Positions 11,577 to 21,976 of a DNA stretch of 64,000 bases are shown in pieces. Origin of the DNA: Pontederia crassipes (taxonomy: Eukaryota > Streptophyta > Magnoliopsida > Commelinales > Pontederiaceae); the NCBI GenBank assembly GCA_030549335.1, contig CM060197.1, positions 16,132,501-16,196,500 on the forward strand. Direction: 5' to 3'. Below the pieces are notes generated by a model that saw only the letters and a program-made list of their open reading frames with translations, was not told the origin of the DNA and did not search any database. Both the position numbers and the translations under genes were made by a program. The stretch's first letter is position 1, and each line of letters opens with the position of its first letter.

Positions 11577-11904
11577 TATATAAAGCACATATACATTGCC
11601 AAAAAATCTTCAAATAACTGATTAAAAAAAATAACTGATTAAAAAGTTTTTCTTAATTATTTTAGTTTACTTTAAGTTCTCTAAGCGATATAAAAGTAAT
11701 CCAATAGATTGGATTCTCTTTGAAAGAAGATTCTAATAGATTGAATATACTGTCATAGTAATGCACCCTCCTATTTCAGAGTCTTATTTTAGACAGGAAG
11801 AGATGTTATTTAAGAGTTCCAACTGCAATTCTTGAGGGACTCTATTGCAAAATTAAGATCATTGTCCAGCTGAAAATTTTCCCTTGGAACAGTCAATTCG
11901 TTAA
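11577..11904. other. Intergenic stretch between SINE and MITE
   Basis: AT-rich sequence without a recognisable gene, repeat or motif. Confidence 0.4.
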
Positions 11905-12161
11905 GGCGCTGTTTGTTTCGAAAATAAATAGGAGAATAAGATGTAATTCTATCTTATTCTGCCAAACAGATGATTATTTAGCCATAATGATGAAAGGACA
12001 AAGTTGCCATTTACAAAAATATTATTCCGATGGATAGTAGCTTAATATTCCACCTTTTTGCTGGAATTGCTTATCCTTTCTTCAAGTTCCAAGAAAATAT
12101 TTATTCTATTAGAATAAATGTCTTTAACCCCTGAATAGTTATCCTTAAACCAAGCACTGTC
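11905..12161. mobile_element. Tourist-like MITE (PIF/Harbinger), 257 bp
   Basis: Imperfect inverted ends GGCGCTGTTTGTTTCG (left) and GACAGTGCTTGGTTTAAG (reverse complement of the right), flanked by TAA on both sides (11902-11904 and 12162-12164). TAA/TTA targets and G-rich TGTTTG ends are typical of Tourist MITEs. Size fits. The terminal repeats are diverged, so the call is moderate. Confidence 0.55.
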
Positions 12162-12674
12162 TAAATAAGTAAATGGGCAGAGAATAACTAATTTGTTTTA
12201 GAGGGTTAAAATGAATGTGTAAACCCCAAAAAAGATTATACATAAAGATTTGCCAACAATGATATCTAAATTATTTTTATTCTTTATGATGCCATGATAA
12301 TGTCATTTCTTGAATAAATTATTTCTATTCTTTATGATAATGTCATTACACTACACAAAATCAATATCACGTTGAATCACGAAGTCCATTTCAATAATTC
12401 AGCGATTCAATGCATGTATATATCTATGTTCACATAAGCAATATGTGCCAGAGATCAATAACTTGAAAATAAGTTTGTCAAAATGCAATTTGAGAAGATA
12501 ATGTACAGTTTCCATGTGATAGTGCCATGAGCAGACAAGAAAGAAATAGAAGCAAAATGAATAATCAATGAATATGAAAATTATATATTTAGATTTATAG
12601 GTTCAAAGAAGAAATAGGAGATATTCTGTGTTAGTATCTAGAGCTAGCATTTCATAGTAATCATTGTATTCGAA
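12162..12674. other. Sequence just 3' of the UBA2-like stop codon; likely intronic or UTR
   Basis: No coding signal. Because a consensus 5' splice site follows the stop codon at 12680 on the minus strand, this stretch is probably the first part of a 3' UTR intron. The acceptor is not identified. Confidence 0.4.
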
Positions 12675-12680
12675 GCTTAC
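12675..12680 (-). promoter_or_regulatory. 5' splice site immediately after the UBA2-like stop codon
   Basis: On the minus strand the sequence runs CAT TAG then GTAAGC. The TAG stop therefore doubles as the last exon bases of a near-perfect donor (AG/GTAAG), implying a 3' UTR intron starting at the base after the stop. Confidence 0.6.
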
Positions 12681-14192
12681 CTAATGACCCTTGTAAGGCC
12701 CTAGACCACTCATGTGTCCATATCCTTGCTGGTTCCTCCCAGTTCCTCCTTGTCCCATAGACAAGTTTCCGTATACCCCCTGCATTGCTGGACTGGAACC
12801 ATATCCGCCAATGACTTCTGGATTTAAGTTCCCCGCAACAGAAGATACCTGACTGCCATAACCACCTTGAATTCCATTATTTGCCCCCTGTCCCCCAATA
12901 AGGTTTGGTAAGCCCAGGCCAGTCCCTTGGGTTGAAAGCAAAGCATTCAAGGCTTGTCCTAAGGCTGGGTTAAGTCCAACTGCTGTGGCAGCACCAGCTG
13001 CAGATGGTTGACCGGCCTTATTGTACCCCAGCCCAGTAGCCGGAGGTGCCATCAGATGCCCAGTGGTGGAAGCACCACCGGCGTAGTTTCCCACTCCTAA
13101 AAACCCAGTACTCTCATTTCTCTGGAAGTTGGAAGCTAACACTCCAGTACTACTGTTACCATAATGAAGACCACCCTGTTGGCCGACCTGAAACTGAAAG
13201 CCCAGCTTGTTCGGCTTCGGCCCGTCGATTGCCCTTTGACAGTGCAATATATGCCCTTCGAATTTCTTGTGTGGCTCTTCCAACGCTTTCTTGGCGCTCT
13301 CTACTGTCTTATATACGAATAGCGCGAAGCCCCTGGGCTTGCCAGTTACTTTGTCAAGACCCAAGGGTCCCTCTTCGATCTCCCCAAACTTGGAAAAGAA
13401 CTGCAGAAGCCTCTGCGTATCAATTTCCGCACCAACGTTGCTCACAAAGATTTTCCGCTGGGTGTACTCTGACACAGGTGGCGGTGCAGCGGGCACCGGA
13501 CCCATTGAGGCGAGCTGGCAGGTGGTAATCCGGTTTCCTATCTTCTTCTGGGGATCCTTCAGTGCTCGGCGTGCACCGGAACGATGCTTGAAGAGAATAA
13601 ATCCATATCCCTTGCACTTGCCCGTGGCTTTATCAGCAATGGCCTTGCATTCCTCGATCTCACCGTACTCGTGAAAGACGGCAACAAGCGACTCGGCGGT
13701 GGCGTCCCAGCCAAGACCGTGGACAAAGATCTTGCGGTGCACCGGGTCGGCGTCCGCAATCCGGTGGATCTCAGCAAGCACGTCCTGGTGTCTCACGGCC
13801 GCGTCCCGCATCAACTCGATGAGCAACTCCTTTGGCAAAGGCTCCAGGAGCATCTGAATGGAGGCTGGATCGTTGTCATCCTCCGCACCCTCACCCTCGC
13901 CCAGGCCCTCGTTGGCTTCCTCGACGCCTCCATCGGGTTCTCCGATAACCGAAGGTGGAGGCAATTCCTGTCGTTCGCCGTCAACCCCGGTTGGTACTTC
14001 CTCAACGATTGGTTCGCTAGCCTCGGCGATGGATCCGTCGACGGTTGCTGATGAGGGAACATCGCCGGCGGTAGTGGCGATGGTTTCGTCTCTGGCTGAG
14101 GCGGTGATTTCCTCCGAGGAGGATGCGGTGATGTCGTCGACAGAGTTCGCGGCCGGCGAGGGCTTGGCGTCGATCTTTCTCTTCTTGGCCAT
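12681..14192 (-). CDS. UBA2A: UBA2-like / AKIP1-type nuclear RNA-binding protein with two RRMs
   Basis: A 503-residue, single-exon frame. The N-terminus has a basic KKRK (3-6) likely for nuclear import, then an acidic low-complexity arm (about 25-110) and a helical segment around 111-150 ending DADPVHRKIF, a hallmark of the UBP1-associated protein 2 family. RRM1 spans about 154-228 (RNP2 IFVHGL at 155-160, RNP1 KGYGFILF at 194-201). RRM2 spans about 248-321 (RNP2 IFVSNV, RNP1 RGFALFVY). A Gly/Asn/Gln-rich tail follows (330-503). Family members bind U-rich 3' UTRs in the nucleus, stabilise mRNA with UBP1, and in Vicia (AKIP1) are phosphorylated targets of an ABA-activated kinase. The ATG at 14192 is chosen because MAKKRK matches the family start and a stop-free leader with a telo-box precedes it. 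GC-rich codons contrast with the AT-rich flanks. The frame is intact. UBA2A rather than UBA2B is my best guess. Antisense frames inside it are shadows. Confidence 0.93.
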   Translation of the reverse strand: MAKKRKIDAKPSPAANSVDDITASSSEEITASARDETIATTAGDVPSSATVDGSIAEASEPIVEEVPTGVDGERQELPPPSVIGEPDGGVEEANEGLGEGEGAEDDNDPASIQMLLEPLPKELLIELMRDAAVRHQDVLAEIHRIADADPVHRKIFVHGLGWDATAESLVAVFHEYGEIEECKAIADKATGKCKGYGFILFKHRSGARRALKDPQKKIGNRITTCQLASMGPVPAAPPPVSEYTQRKIFVSNVGAEIDTQRLLQFFSKFGEIEEGPLGLDKVTGKPRGFALFVYKTVESAKKALEEPHKKFEGHILHCQRAIDGPKPNKLGFQFQVGQQGGLHYGNSSTGVLASNFQRNESTGFLGVGNYAGGASTTGHLMAPPATGLGYNKAGQPSAAGAATAVGLNPALGQALNALLSTQGTGLGLPNLIGGQGANNGIQGGYGSQVSSVAGNLNPEVIGGYGSSPAMQGVYGNLSMGQGGTGRNQQGYGHMSGLGPYKGH

Positions 14193-14217
14193 GGTGAAGC
14201 AGAAGCTAGAGGAGAGA

Positions 14218-14225
14218 TTAGGGTT
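14218..14225 (-). promoter_or_regulatory. Telo-box in the 5' leader of the UBA2-like gene
   Basis: AACCCTAA on the minus strand, 26 bases before the ATG. Telo-boxes near the transcription start are common in plant genes for ribosomal and RNA-binding proteins and act with site II elements. Confidence 0.6.
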
Positions 14226-14309
14226 CGAGGAACGGCGGGAGTAGGTGACTTTTGTTTAAAGGCCCCGACCGACCCTGGAAGCTATCGGGGCTTCATCAAA
14301 GGGTAAGTT

Positions 14310-14334
14310 TGGGCCTCTTCATTGACCAGGCCCA
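14310..14334. promoter_or_regulatory. Pair of inverted site II (TCP-type) elements
   Basis: TGGGCC at 14310-14315 and its complement GGCCCA at 14329-14334, about 120-140 bases upstream of the ATG. Site II plus telo-box is the arrangement known from growth-linked plant promoters. A weak TTTAAA lies at 14255-14260. Confidence 0.55.
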
Positions 14335-14983
14335 CTTTTAACCGAAAATTTGTACCATTGTTCAAGTCTCTGACTATTTGATGCCTTGCCGATTTAATCA
14401 ATAATTTAGATGATAATATAAATAATAGTGTGAAAAAAATTATTAAAATACTTCTAAACATTATTTCAGATTTTAATAACATATTATTATAAATAAAAAA
14501 ACTGAATATATATATATATAAAGATTAGCCAAAATTAAGAGTTATTTGTAAAAGATTCCAAATAATAAAGAAGATGAAGTTGAATTATATTTATTTTTAT
14601 TAATAAAATATTTAAAATAAAAAATTAATTCAATAAATATTCTCGTCAAAATGCATTTTCATCGACTGGTAATTTAGAAAATCACATCCTCTGTCTGCTA
14701 TCTACATTAATGATGTGGTAATTAAGATTATTTTATTATTTTTTACATAGCATGGATGTGAGAGAAAACTCCACGTGGCGGCCACGTAAGCGAGACAATC
14801 GAGAAACCCACTATTACTAGTCAAGAGGACTAATCATGCAAGAAAATCAAAGTTGACGGACGTTTTAATTACAGGAAGGGGTGTGAGAGTGATGCAAAGA
14901 GTTTCGATTGCAATATATGTAAAAAAATTATAAACTCTTCTATCCTAAAGAAATATACTTTTATGATGAAATATATTATATAT
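14335..14983. other. Upstream region of the UBA2-like gene
   Basis: AT-rich non-coding sequence with a short (TA)n run near 14507-14520 and ACGT elements at 14771-14790. No gene seen. It ends at the TATAT duplication that marks the edge of the TE nest. Confidence 0.5.
14771..14790. promoter_or_regulatory. G-box / ABRE-like ACGT elements
   Basis: The palindrome CCACGTGG (14771-14778) is followed six bases on by a second ACGT core in GCCACGTAAG. They lie about 580 bases upstream of the UBA2-like ATG, within plausible promoter range and just outside the TE nest. bZIP or bHLH factors bind such sites. Paired ACGT cores are typical of ABA-responsive promoters. Function here is inferred. Confidence 0.5.
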
Positions 14984-15038
14984 TATTAGAAAACAAGCTC
15001 TGAAGTATCTCGCTACACGCTTGCTGGAAGAGAAGAAA
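14984..15038 (-). repeat. 3' LTR of the outer copia-like element, left part
   Basis: TATTAGAAAACAAGCTCTGA matches the start of the other LTR at 53524 (TGTTAGAAAATGAGCTCCGA) and runs on through GGAAGAGAAGAAA before being cut at 15038. The terminal TG has become TA. The rest of this LTR is found at 48562-48834. Confidence 0.8.
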
Positions 15039-15097
15039 TGTAATAATTCGAAATTTTGGGCCATTTGGGCATTTTGACCAAATCCTAATACAAATCT

Positions 15098-15105
15098 TAT
15101 ATAAA
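15098..15105 (+). promoter_or_regulatory. LTR TATA box
   Basis: TATATAAA 60 bases after the TGTAAT end, followed by a pyrimidine-rich leader. It supports plus orientation of the LTR. Confidence 0.5.
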
Positions 15106-15109
15106 GGAC

Positions 15110-16309
15110 TAACAATTCTTTAATTCTCTATTAAAAAAATCTAGCCGTTAACTTCTCCTCTCTTTTTCTTTTCCACCAAGAAAAATATAAGGCTAGAAGA
15201 TCTAGAGCTATATTCTTCATGGTGGGTACGTTTTAAGATCAACAAAGAGAAGATCAAGATTTCTAAGAAAAGAACACGCTTCTACATGGTAAAGAATGAT
15301 ACAAGATGATTAGGAGAAGGAGCTTTAAATCCAAAACCTAAATATATGTAAACGAGATCCAAATCCCTCATGTTTTTGTTTGGATTAAGAATTTCAAGAA
15401 CAGCTTGTTCTTGATAGGAATTTTGATTGAGAGTTAAAGTGAGGGTTGTATGAATGAGGATTTCATGATTTATGTTGCATAATCTATTAAATCCATGACT
15501 GTCTTTCAATAATTATTAGGGTAAGTTTTATTATCCAAAAATTTCAAATAATAAATGGATGGAAAGATTTCGAAGTTTAGCTTTCAAAGAACTTTGTTTC
15601 ATCAGATTTGAAGATGGATAAAAATAGTTATGATCCAAAACTCAGACTACTATCATGTTGTCTCAGGTAATAACGAGACGAATTTGTAAAATCTATCTTA
15701 ATTTTGAAATATTAAATTAGGGTTTGAAATTTATGTACAAGTTAAGAGTTTGTATTATTATGACAATTGAAATCATCTGAAAAGAATAAGTGTAGATTAA
15801 ATTATTACTATTTTAGTGTCTGCTGCCAAATTACTATGTAAAGAATACATATCGATAGCTTTATGAATTGCTAAGATTAAATGCTAGACCAATATAATTC
15901 ATAAATTTTATATGTGGCTCCTATAAAAGTATAGTTTGCAAAAAAATTAAAATCAATCAAAATGAACATCTATGTATTGAGTTATAATGTTCTGATTGAT
16001 GATGTGTTAGAATTGTTAAAGAAGAAAAATGACATATTATTATTTATGTCAACAATTGTTATATTAATATTATTTATTTTCTTTAAATGTTCATATACAT
16101 ACCAAATACATTATTTCTTGATGTATAATGTTTTATGATGTTCATACATTTTATATATGATGTTATTTATGAAATATTGATTGATGTATTAACGATAATC
16201 TAGATACATGTTTATTCTGTCATAATTAGACTAAAAGATGAAGAAACATTAGTGTGAATATTTGATATATTGATGACTGTAATAAAATAAGAAAATGAAG
16301 GAAATGACT
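15110..16309 (+). other. Non-coding body of the LTR-like sequence
   Basis: AT-rich sequence with no frames beyond 75 codons and no recognised motif. Confidence 0.4.
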
Positions 16310-16564
16310 CGACACTCATTATGTTAAAGAATTAAATGCCTTTCAATTTATAGTGAATGTGACTTCTCAAGAAATAATGCCATCACCTGAATGGGTGTTT
16401 GAGATTTCCTATGGGCTATTGATTGTTGCCCTGAACTTTCAATGAAGTAAAGATGAAAGATGAGGGTAAGAAATAAATGTCTTTCACTTCATGATGATTG
16501 AGACTTCTTTGAAAAATAATGTCATCGTCCAAAAAGTGTTTCAGATTTCCTAGTGTCATATGTA
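16310..16564 (+). repeat. Tandem repeat, about 131-bp unit, left part
   Basis: Units share TAAATGTCTTTCACTT, TGATTGAGACTTCTTTG, AATAATGYCATCA and GTGTTTGAGATTT. The array is interrupted after CATATGTA by the CACTA element and resumes at 25733. Confidence 0.8.
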
Positions 16565-16580
16565 CACTACAAGAAAACAA

Positions 16581-16770
16581 GTCTACTGTGACAGATTTTT
16601 TTGACGGAAATAACTCGTAACAAGTTGTGACGTATTTGTGTCGAATTAAAGAGGAAAAGAAATGAAAAGTTATTTAATGTACTAGTGACGATTTTGTGAT
16701 GATATTACTCCATACAAAAAGGTTCATCACAACCATTGTGACGAATGTGTGACGGAAGATATAATTAATT
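16581..16770 (+). repeat. 5' subterminal TGTGACG repeats of the CACTA element
   Basis: Variants of TGTGACGAA/TGTGACAGA occur repeatedly (about 16588, 16626, 16684, 16738, 16752). In En/Spm such motifs bind TNPA. Here that role is inferred from position. Confidence 0.6.
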
Positions 16771-17339
16771 TGATTATTGAGAGATTAGTGATACATTTTA
16801 TTCTGTCATATATATTTCTCTCCCTAATCCATCATTCATTTTATGTTTTCACTATGGAAATAAATATGTAGCCAATCATCTTATAAAACTATATAAAAGT
16901 GAAGTTGCACTTTTTTTTGGTATTTCTTTATAATGGACGATAACATGTCATCAAAATTTTTGCAAAATTATGTAAAAAAATAAAGTATCACTTAATTCTT
17001 CCATAATTTTATATATAAAAAGAGCTTTGTTAAGACAATAATAAAAACTTTATTGAAAATAACAAAAAATATTTTTTATTTCTCATAATTTTTTGTTTAC
17101 CTCCACCAATCTTTTTGGAAAAAAATAATTTCAAGCATTATGATCATTATTAAATTCAATTAATATTTTAAGAAGTATTTATATTTTATATTTTTATAAT
17201 AAGAATATAAAATATATTTACTTCAGCCAATTTCCCTCCACCCTTTGCCGTCGTAGTAACAACTAATTTAAGATGAAAACCATCATAATAAAAACTAATC
17301 TTAGATAAAACTAATCTAACATATAAATACTTTTGTTTT
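16771..17339 (+). other. AT-rich spacer in the CACTA 5' region
   Basis: Between subterminal repeats and GC-rich block. No gene or repeat recognised. Confidence 0.4.
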
Positions 17340-18660
17340 AACATGATATTATTTCTATCGCGTGCGCGGAAGAACTCTTCTCGGAAGAGGTACCTCTACT
17401 CCTCCCTCCACTTTTATTTTGTTTTTTTTCTTTTCTTTTCTCTATGTATGTTCTCCTTCGCCACGTCCCTGCGTTAGAGTCAACAGCAGCCACGTCCCTG
17501 TGCCAGAGCGACTGTCGCCGCGCGACACGTGGCTCAACGGCCGCCTCTCGAGCAGGGCTGATTGCTGCGAGTCTCCTCCACATGAGAAGCGGCCGGGTGG
17601 TTGCCCTTGCGCGAGAGGCGGCCACCGAGCCGCTTCTCGTGCGGAGGCAACTCGCAGCGGCTGCCCCTGCTCGAGAGGCGGCTGCCGGGCAGCTTCTCGG
17701 GCGAAGGCAACTTGCAGTGGCCGCCTCTCACACAGGGGAGACCGCTGTGGGTTGCCTCCGCCCGAGAAGCGGCCCGGCGGCCGCCTCTCGCGCAGGGGTG
17801 GCCGCTGCAGGTCGCCTCCGCGTGAGAAGCATCCCGGCGGACGCTGCAGGTCGCCTCCGCGTGAGAAGCAGCCCGGCGGCCGCTGCAGGTCGCCTCCGCA
17901 TGAGAAGCAGCCCGGCGGCCGCTGCACGTCGCCTCCGCTTGAGAAGCAGCCCGGCGGCCGCTGCACGTCGCCTTCGCATGAGAAGCAGCCCGGCGGCCAC
18001 CTCTCGTGCAGTGGCGGCTGCTACGGGTCGCCTCCATGCGAGAAGTGGCCCGGCGGCCGCCCCTTGCACAGGGGTGGCTGCTGCGGGTCGCCTCCGCACG
18101 AGAAGCGGCCCCGCGGCTGCCTCTCGCGCAGGGGCGGCCGCTGCGGGTTGTCTCCGCACGAGAAGCGGCTCGGTGGCCGCCCCTGCACGAGAGGCGACTG
18201 CTGCGGCTCACCTCCGCGCGAGAAGTGGCCCGCAAGGGGCGGCCACTGCAGGTCGCCTCCGCCCAAGAAGCGGCCCGGCGGCCACCTCTCGCGCAGGGGC
18301 GGCCGCCGGGTCGCCTCCGCGCGAGAAGCGGCCTCCGCGCGAGAAGCGGCCTCTTGCGCAGGGGCGGCCGTTGCGGGTCGCCTCTACGTGAGAAGTGGCC
18401 CGGTGGCCGCCTCTCGCGCAAGGGCGGCCGCTGAGGGTCGCCTCCGCACGAGAGGCGGCCACAGCGGGTCTCCTACGCACAAGAGACGCCTTAGCAATCG
18501 CTGTAGGGTCAGCCACCGGGGGTCTCCGCCGTGCGACCTCTGGAGCAGGGGCCGCCTCCTTTGGCTGAGCCGCCTCTGGAGCAGGGGCGGCCTCCTCTCG
18601 CGGAGGGAGGACCCATAGCGGCCTCAACGGGTTGCCTACATGCAAGAGTCACCTCTGTAG
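17340..18660 (+). repeat. GC-rich CpG-dense minisatellite in the CACTA 5' region
   Basis: The block is built from variants of CGCCTCCGCRYGAGAAGCRG joined to CCGGCGGCCGC. Between about 17802 and 17998 the period is 39 bases (four to five copies). Elsewhere it is about 60 bases, with the extra CTCTCGCGCAGGGGCGG part. Both periods are multiples of three and the words are free of stops, so long frames stay open on both strands at once (for example 418 codons at 17362-18618 and 295 at 17534-18421 minus). The Arg/Gly/Pro or Ala-rich products look like by-products of the repeat rather than a protein. The location matches the GC-rich first exon of maize Spm, whose methylation controls activity. Confidence 0.8.
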
Positions 18661-19337
18661 TCATCGATACCGTTTGCATTTTTTTTCTTTAGTGCATTTC
18701 CTTTGTATACAACTTGTGTTCAAGTAGGAGCATAATATTTCCTTCTCATTGCAACTTGTTATTGAGAATAGTTCTGCACAAAGGATCTAGCAAGAAGTTG
18801 AAGTTTTCTTTGCTATGTCTAGGGCACCTTAAGTTTATTTCCATTTGGCATAATCTTTTTTGTTTCGAAATATTATTTCTGATTTTCCTATTACCACCTA
18901 TGCTAATCACATTATCTACAACAAACCATGAACTTATGCTTTCTATGCTTATCCTTTGATGTGATAAAAAATTTATTGAATGAGATGATATTTCTTTTAA
19001 AATCTATAAAATATCATTTAATTTTTTTTAAGTATAACTAAAGGCACAAGCTTATCATTTTGGCTTGGAATTTTATAAAAGTTGCATATGCATTTATATG
19101 TTTTCCATGTATAATGAAACCCTTGTTATATAATAATGTTTTTTTCGTGGTGGAATTTAATGATTGTATTATGACACATACTATGTGAATTAAATGTTCC
19201 TTATGTACTGTGAATTTTAATGTGACTAGTCATTTTTTAAAATTGATTGTTCTTACATGAGTAATTATGCATTGTCAAGTTTCATTATTTTACATCTTGT
19301 TTTGTAAAATGCATTTTTTTTATTTTTTATTGATAGA
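18661..19337 (+). other. Non-coding stretch, probably intron of the transposase gene
   Basis: AT-rich between the GC-rich block and the first transposase homology. No domain is seen. In En/Spm a long first intron lies here. Confidence 0.4.
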
Positions 19338-21931
19338 TACTACACCAATCATTTCAAGTGATCGTAGTTGGATGTGTAATCGTTTAGATGAACATGGATA
19401 TATTTTTTATGATTTCAAAGCGGGCATACAAAGTTTTCTCAATTAGAAATTGCTTGTGCTTGGAAGGTTAGATGTCCGTGTTTAAAATGCAAAATATGAT
19501 TTTTCATGATTATGATACCATTTCTGTCCACCTATGTCTGGAAGGGTTTAAAAAAGGTTACTCAAGTGGGACGCTCATGGAGAACAACCTCACAACACAT
19601 TTTCTAGCCCAAGCAATGAAGTTTTAGACAATTCATATAGAAGTATGGTGATGGATGCTTTAGGGTCTGAATTTAATCAATTGATGGAAATTAAATGAAT
19701 ATTGACATTGAGCAACCAAATTAAGAAGCTGCAAAATTTTATGCTTTGCTGAAAGATGCTGACGGGCCTCTTTGGGAAGGTTGTACTAAGCATATAAAAT
19801 TATCAGCTTTGTCACAATTATTAAATTGCAAAGCTGAGTTCAACATTAGTGAGAGATGCTATGATCGCATTATTTCTTTAATGAAAGAAATGTTGCCCAA
19901 AGGTGAAATGTTGGAACCCAATTTTTACAAGTCCAAAAAGAAAATGGAAAAACTTGGTTTAGGTTCTCAAAAGATAGATGCATGTATTAATAATTACATA
20001 TTATATTTTAAGGAAAATGTAGAGAAAACATTTTGTCCGGTGTGCGGGCATTCTCGATATAAACCTAGAACAAGGCATCCAAATAGGAGAAAGGATGTGC
20101 CGTATAGGGTGTTGCGATACTTACCATTAGCACCACGTCTTCAAAGACTTTTCATGTCAGAAAAAACATCGAAATATATGACATGGCATGCTTTTAATCG
20201 ATGTCAAGAAGGATATATGGCACATCCGTCTAATGGTGAAGCATGGAAGCATTTTGATAGAACTCATCCTTCTTTTTCTTCAGACCCACGAAATGTACGA
20301 ATCGAACTCTGCACTGATGGTTTCAATCCCTTTGGGCAATTTGGCACTCCCTATTCTTGTTGGCCGGTAATTATTTCTATATATAATTTGCCTCCTAATA
20401 TGTGCACAAAAAGTCCCTACATGTTTTTATCTTTGATTATTCCTAATCCTAAAAGTCCGGGTAAGCACATCGATGTGTTCTTAAGGCCATTGGTTGATGA
20501 GCTCAAGGAATTATGGAATGATGGAGTTAACACATATGATGCAAACAAGAAGCAAAATTTTCAAATGAAGGTAGCACTTATGTGGACAATTAGTGACTTT
20601 CCAGCTTATGCAATGTTATTTGGTTGGAGTACTCATGGTAGATTAGCATATCCATATTGTATGGGGCACACCAAGTCATTTAGGTTTGTTCATGGAGGGA
20701 AAACCTCCTTCTTTGATTGTCATCGTCAATTCTTACTTCAAAATCATCCTTATAGGAAACAAAATGATAAATTCAAAAAAGGAGTTATGGTTAGAGATTT
20801 ACCTCCCCCTAGACTATCTGGTCATGAGAAGCTTGCTCAAATTTCCTTACTCCCTGATATCATATTTGGAACAAAGGTTGACAATTAAAAAATTAATGGA
20901 TTTGGTCTACAACATAATTGGGTAAAGAAAAGTATATTTTGGGAATTACCTTATTGGTGCACTAATTTAATTCGTCATAATCTTGATGCAATGCACATTG
21001 AAAAGAATGTTTTTGAGAACATCTTTTTCATTGTTATGGATGTTAAGAAGAAAAACAAAGATAATATTAAAGCAAGAGAAGACTTGTCCAAATTTTGCAA
21101 TCGTCCTGAGCTTGAGTTGATACGCTCAAATGGTAGAGTTATCAAACCCAAGGCTTCTTTTACAATAATAAGGAGCAACAGAAGGATGTTCGCATTTGGC
21201 TTAAAGACCTTAAACTTCCTGATGGCTATGCTTCTAATATATCTCAATGTGTAAGTGTTGATGATAACAACTTTTTTGGACTAAAGAGCCATGATTGCCA
21301 TGTGCTTATGGAAAGGTTGCTTCCTATTGCCTTTCGTGATTTGTTGCCTATTCCAATATGGGACGCATTAACTGAAATTAGCCATTTTTTAGAGATATTT
21401 TTTCAGTAGTTTTACGAGTTGATCATATGGAGATGCTTGAAAAAAATATAGTGAAAACTTTATGCAAACTTGAGAAGATATTTCCCCCAGGATTTTTTGA
21501 TTCAATGGAACACTTAATTATTCTTGTGAAGCTAAAGTTGGTGGACCATTCAATATCGTTGGATGTATCCTTTTGAATCGTAAGTTTTTACGTCCTAATA
21601 CATTTTAATTTAACTCTAAGCATTTAAAAATGATATATTATATTTAATTAAATCTTTTCTTGTAGGTATATGCACAACTTAAAGAAAAATGTTAAAAATA
21701 AAGCATGTGTCGAAGGATCTATTTGTGAAGCAAATATAATTCAAGAGATTTCGACATTTTGTTCATTTAATTTTAACCTAGTGTTCAAACAAGGTTAACT
21801 CAAGTACCTAGAAACGATGATGGTGAAGATATTGAATCATTAGGACGTCTTTCTGTATTTTGCCACCCTGGCCGACCACTTAGTGGTTACACAAGAAGAA
21901 TGATGTCTGACGTTGAGATGGATGCTGCGCG

Positions 21932-21976
<45 letters not shown>

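Noticed and set aside
13046..14244. Antisense frames of 128-160 codons opposite the UBA2-like gene
   Set aside because: Shadows of a GC-rich coding exon. No homology and no independent start context.
17362..18618. 418-codon frame as a protein-coding gene
   Set aside because: Frames are equally open on both strands because of stop-free repeats of 39 and 60 bases. Composition and position fit a non-coding GC-rich control block of the CACTA element.
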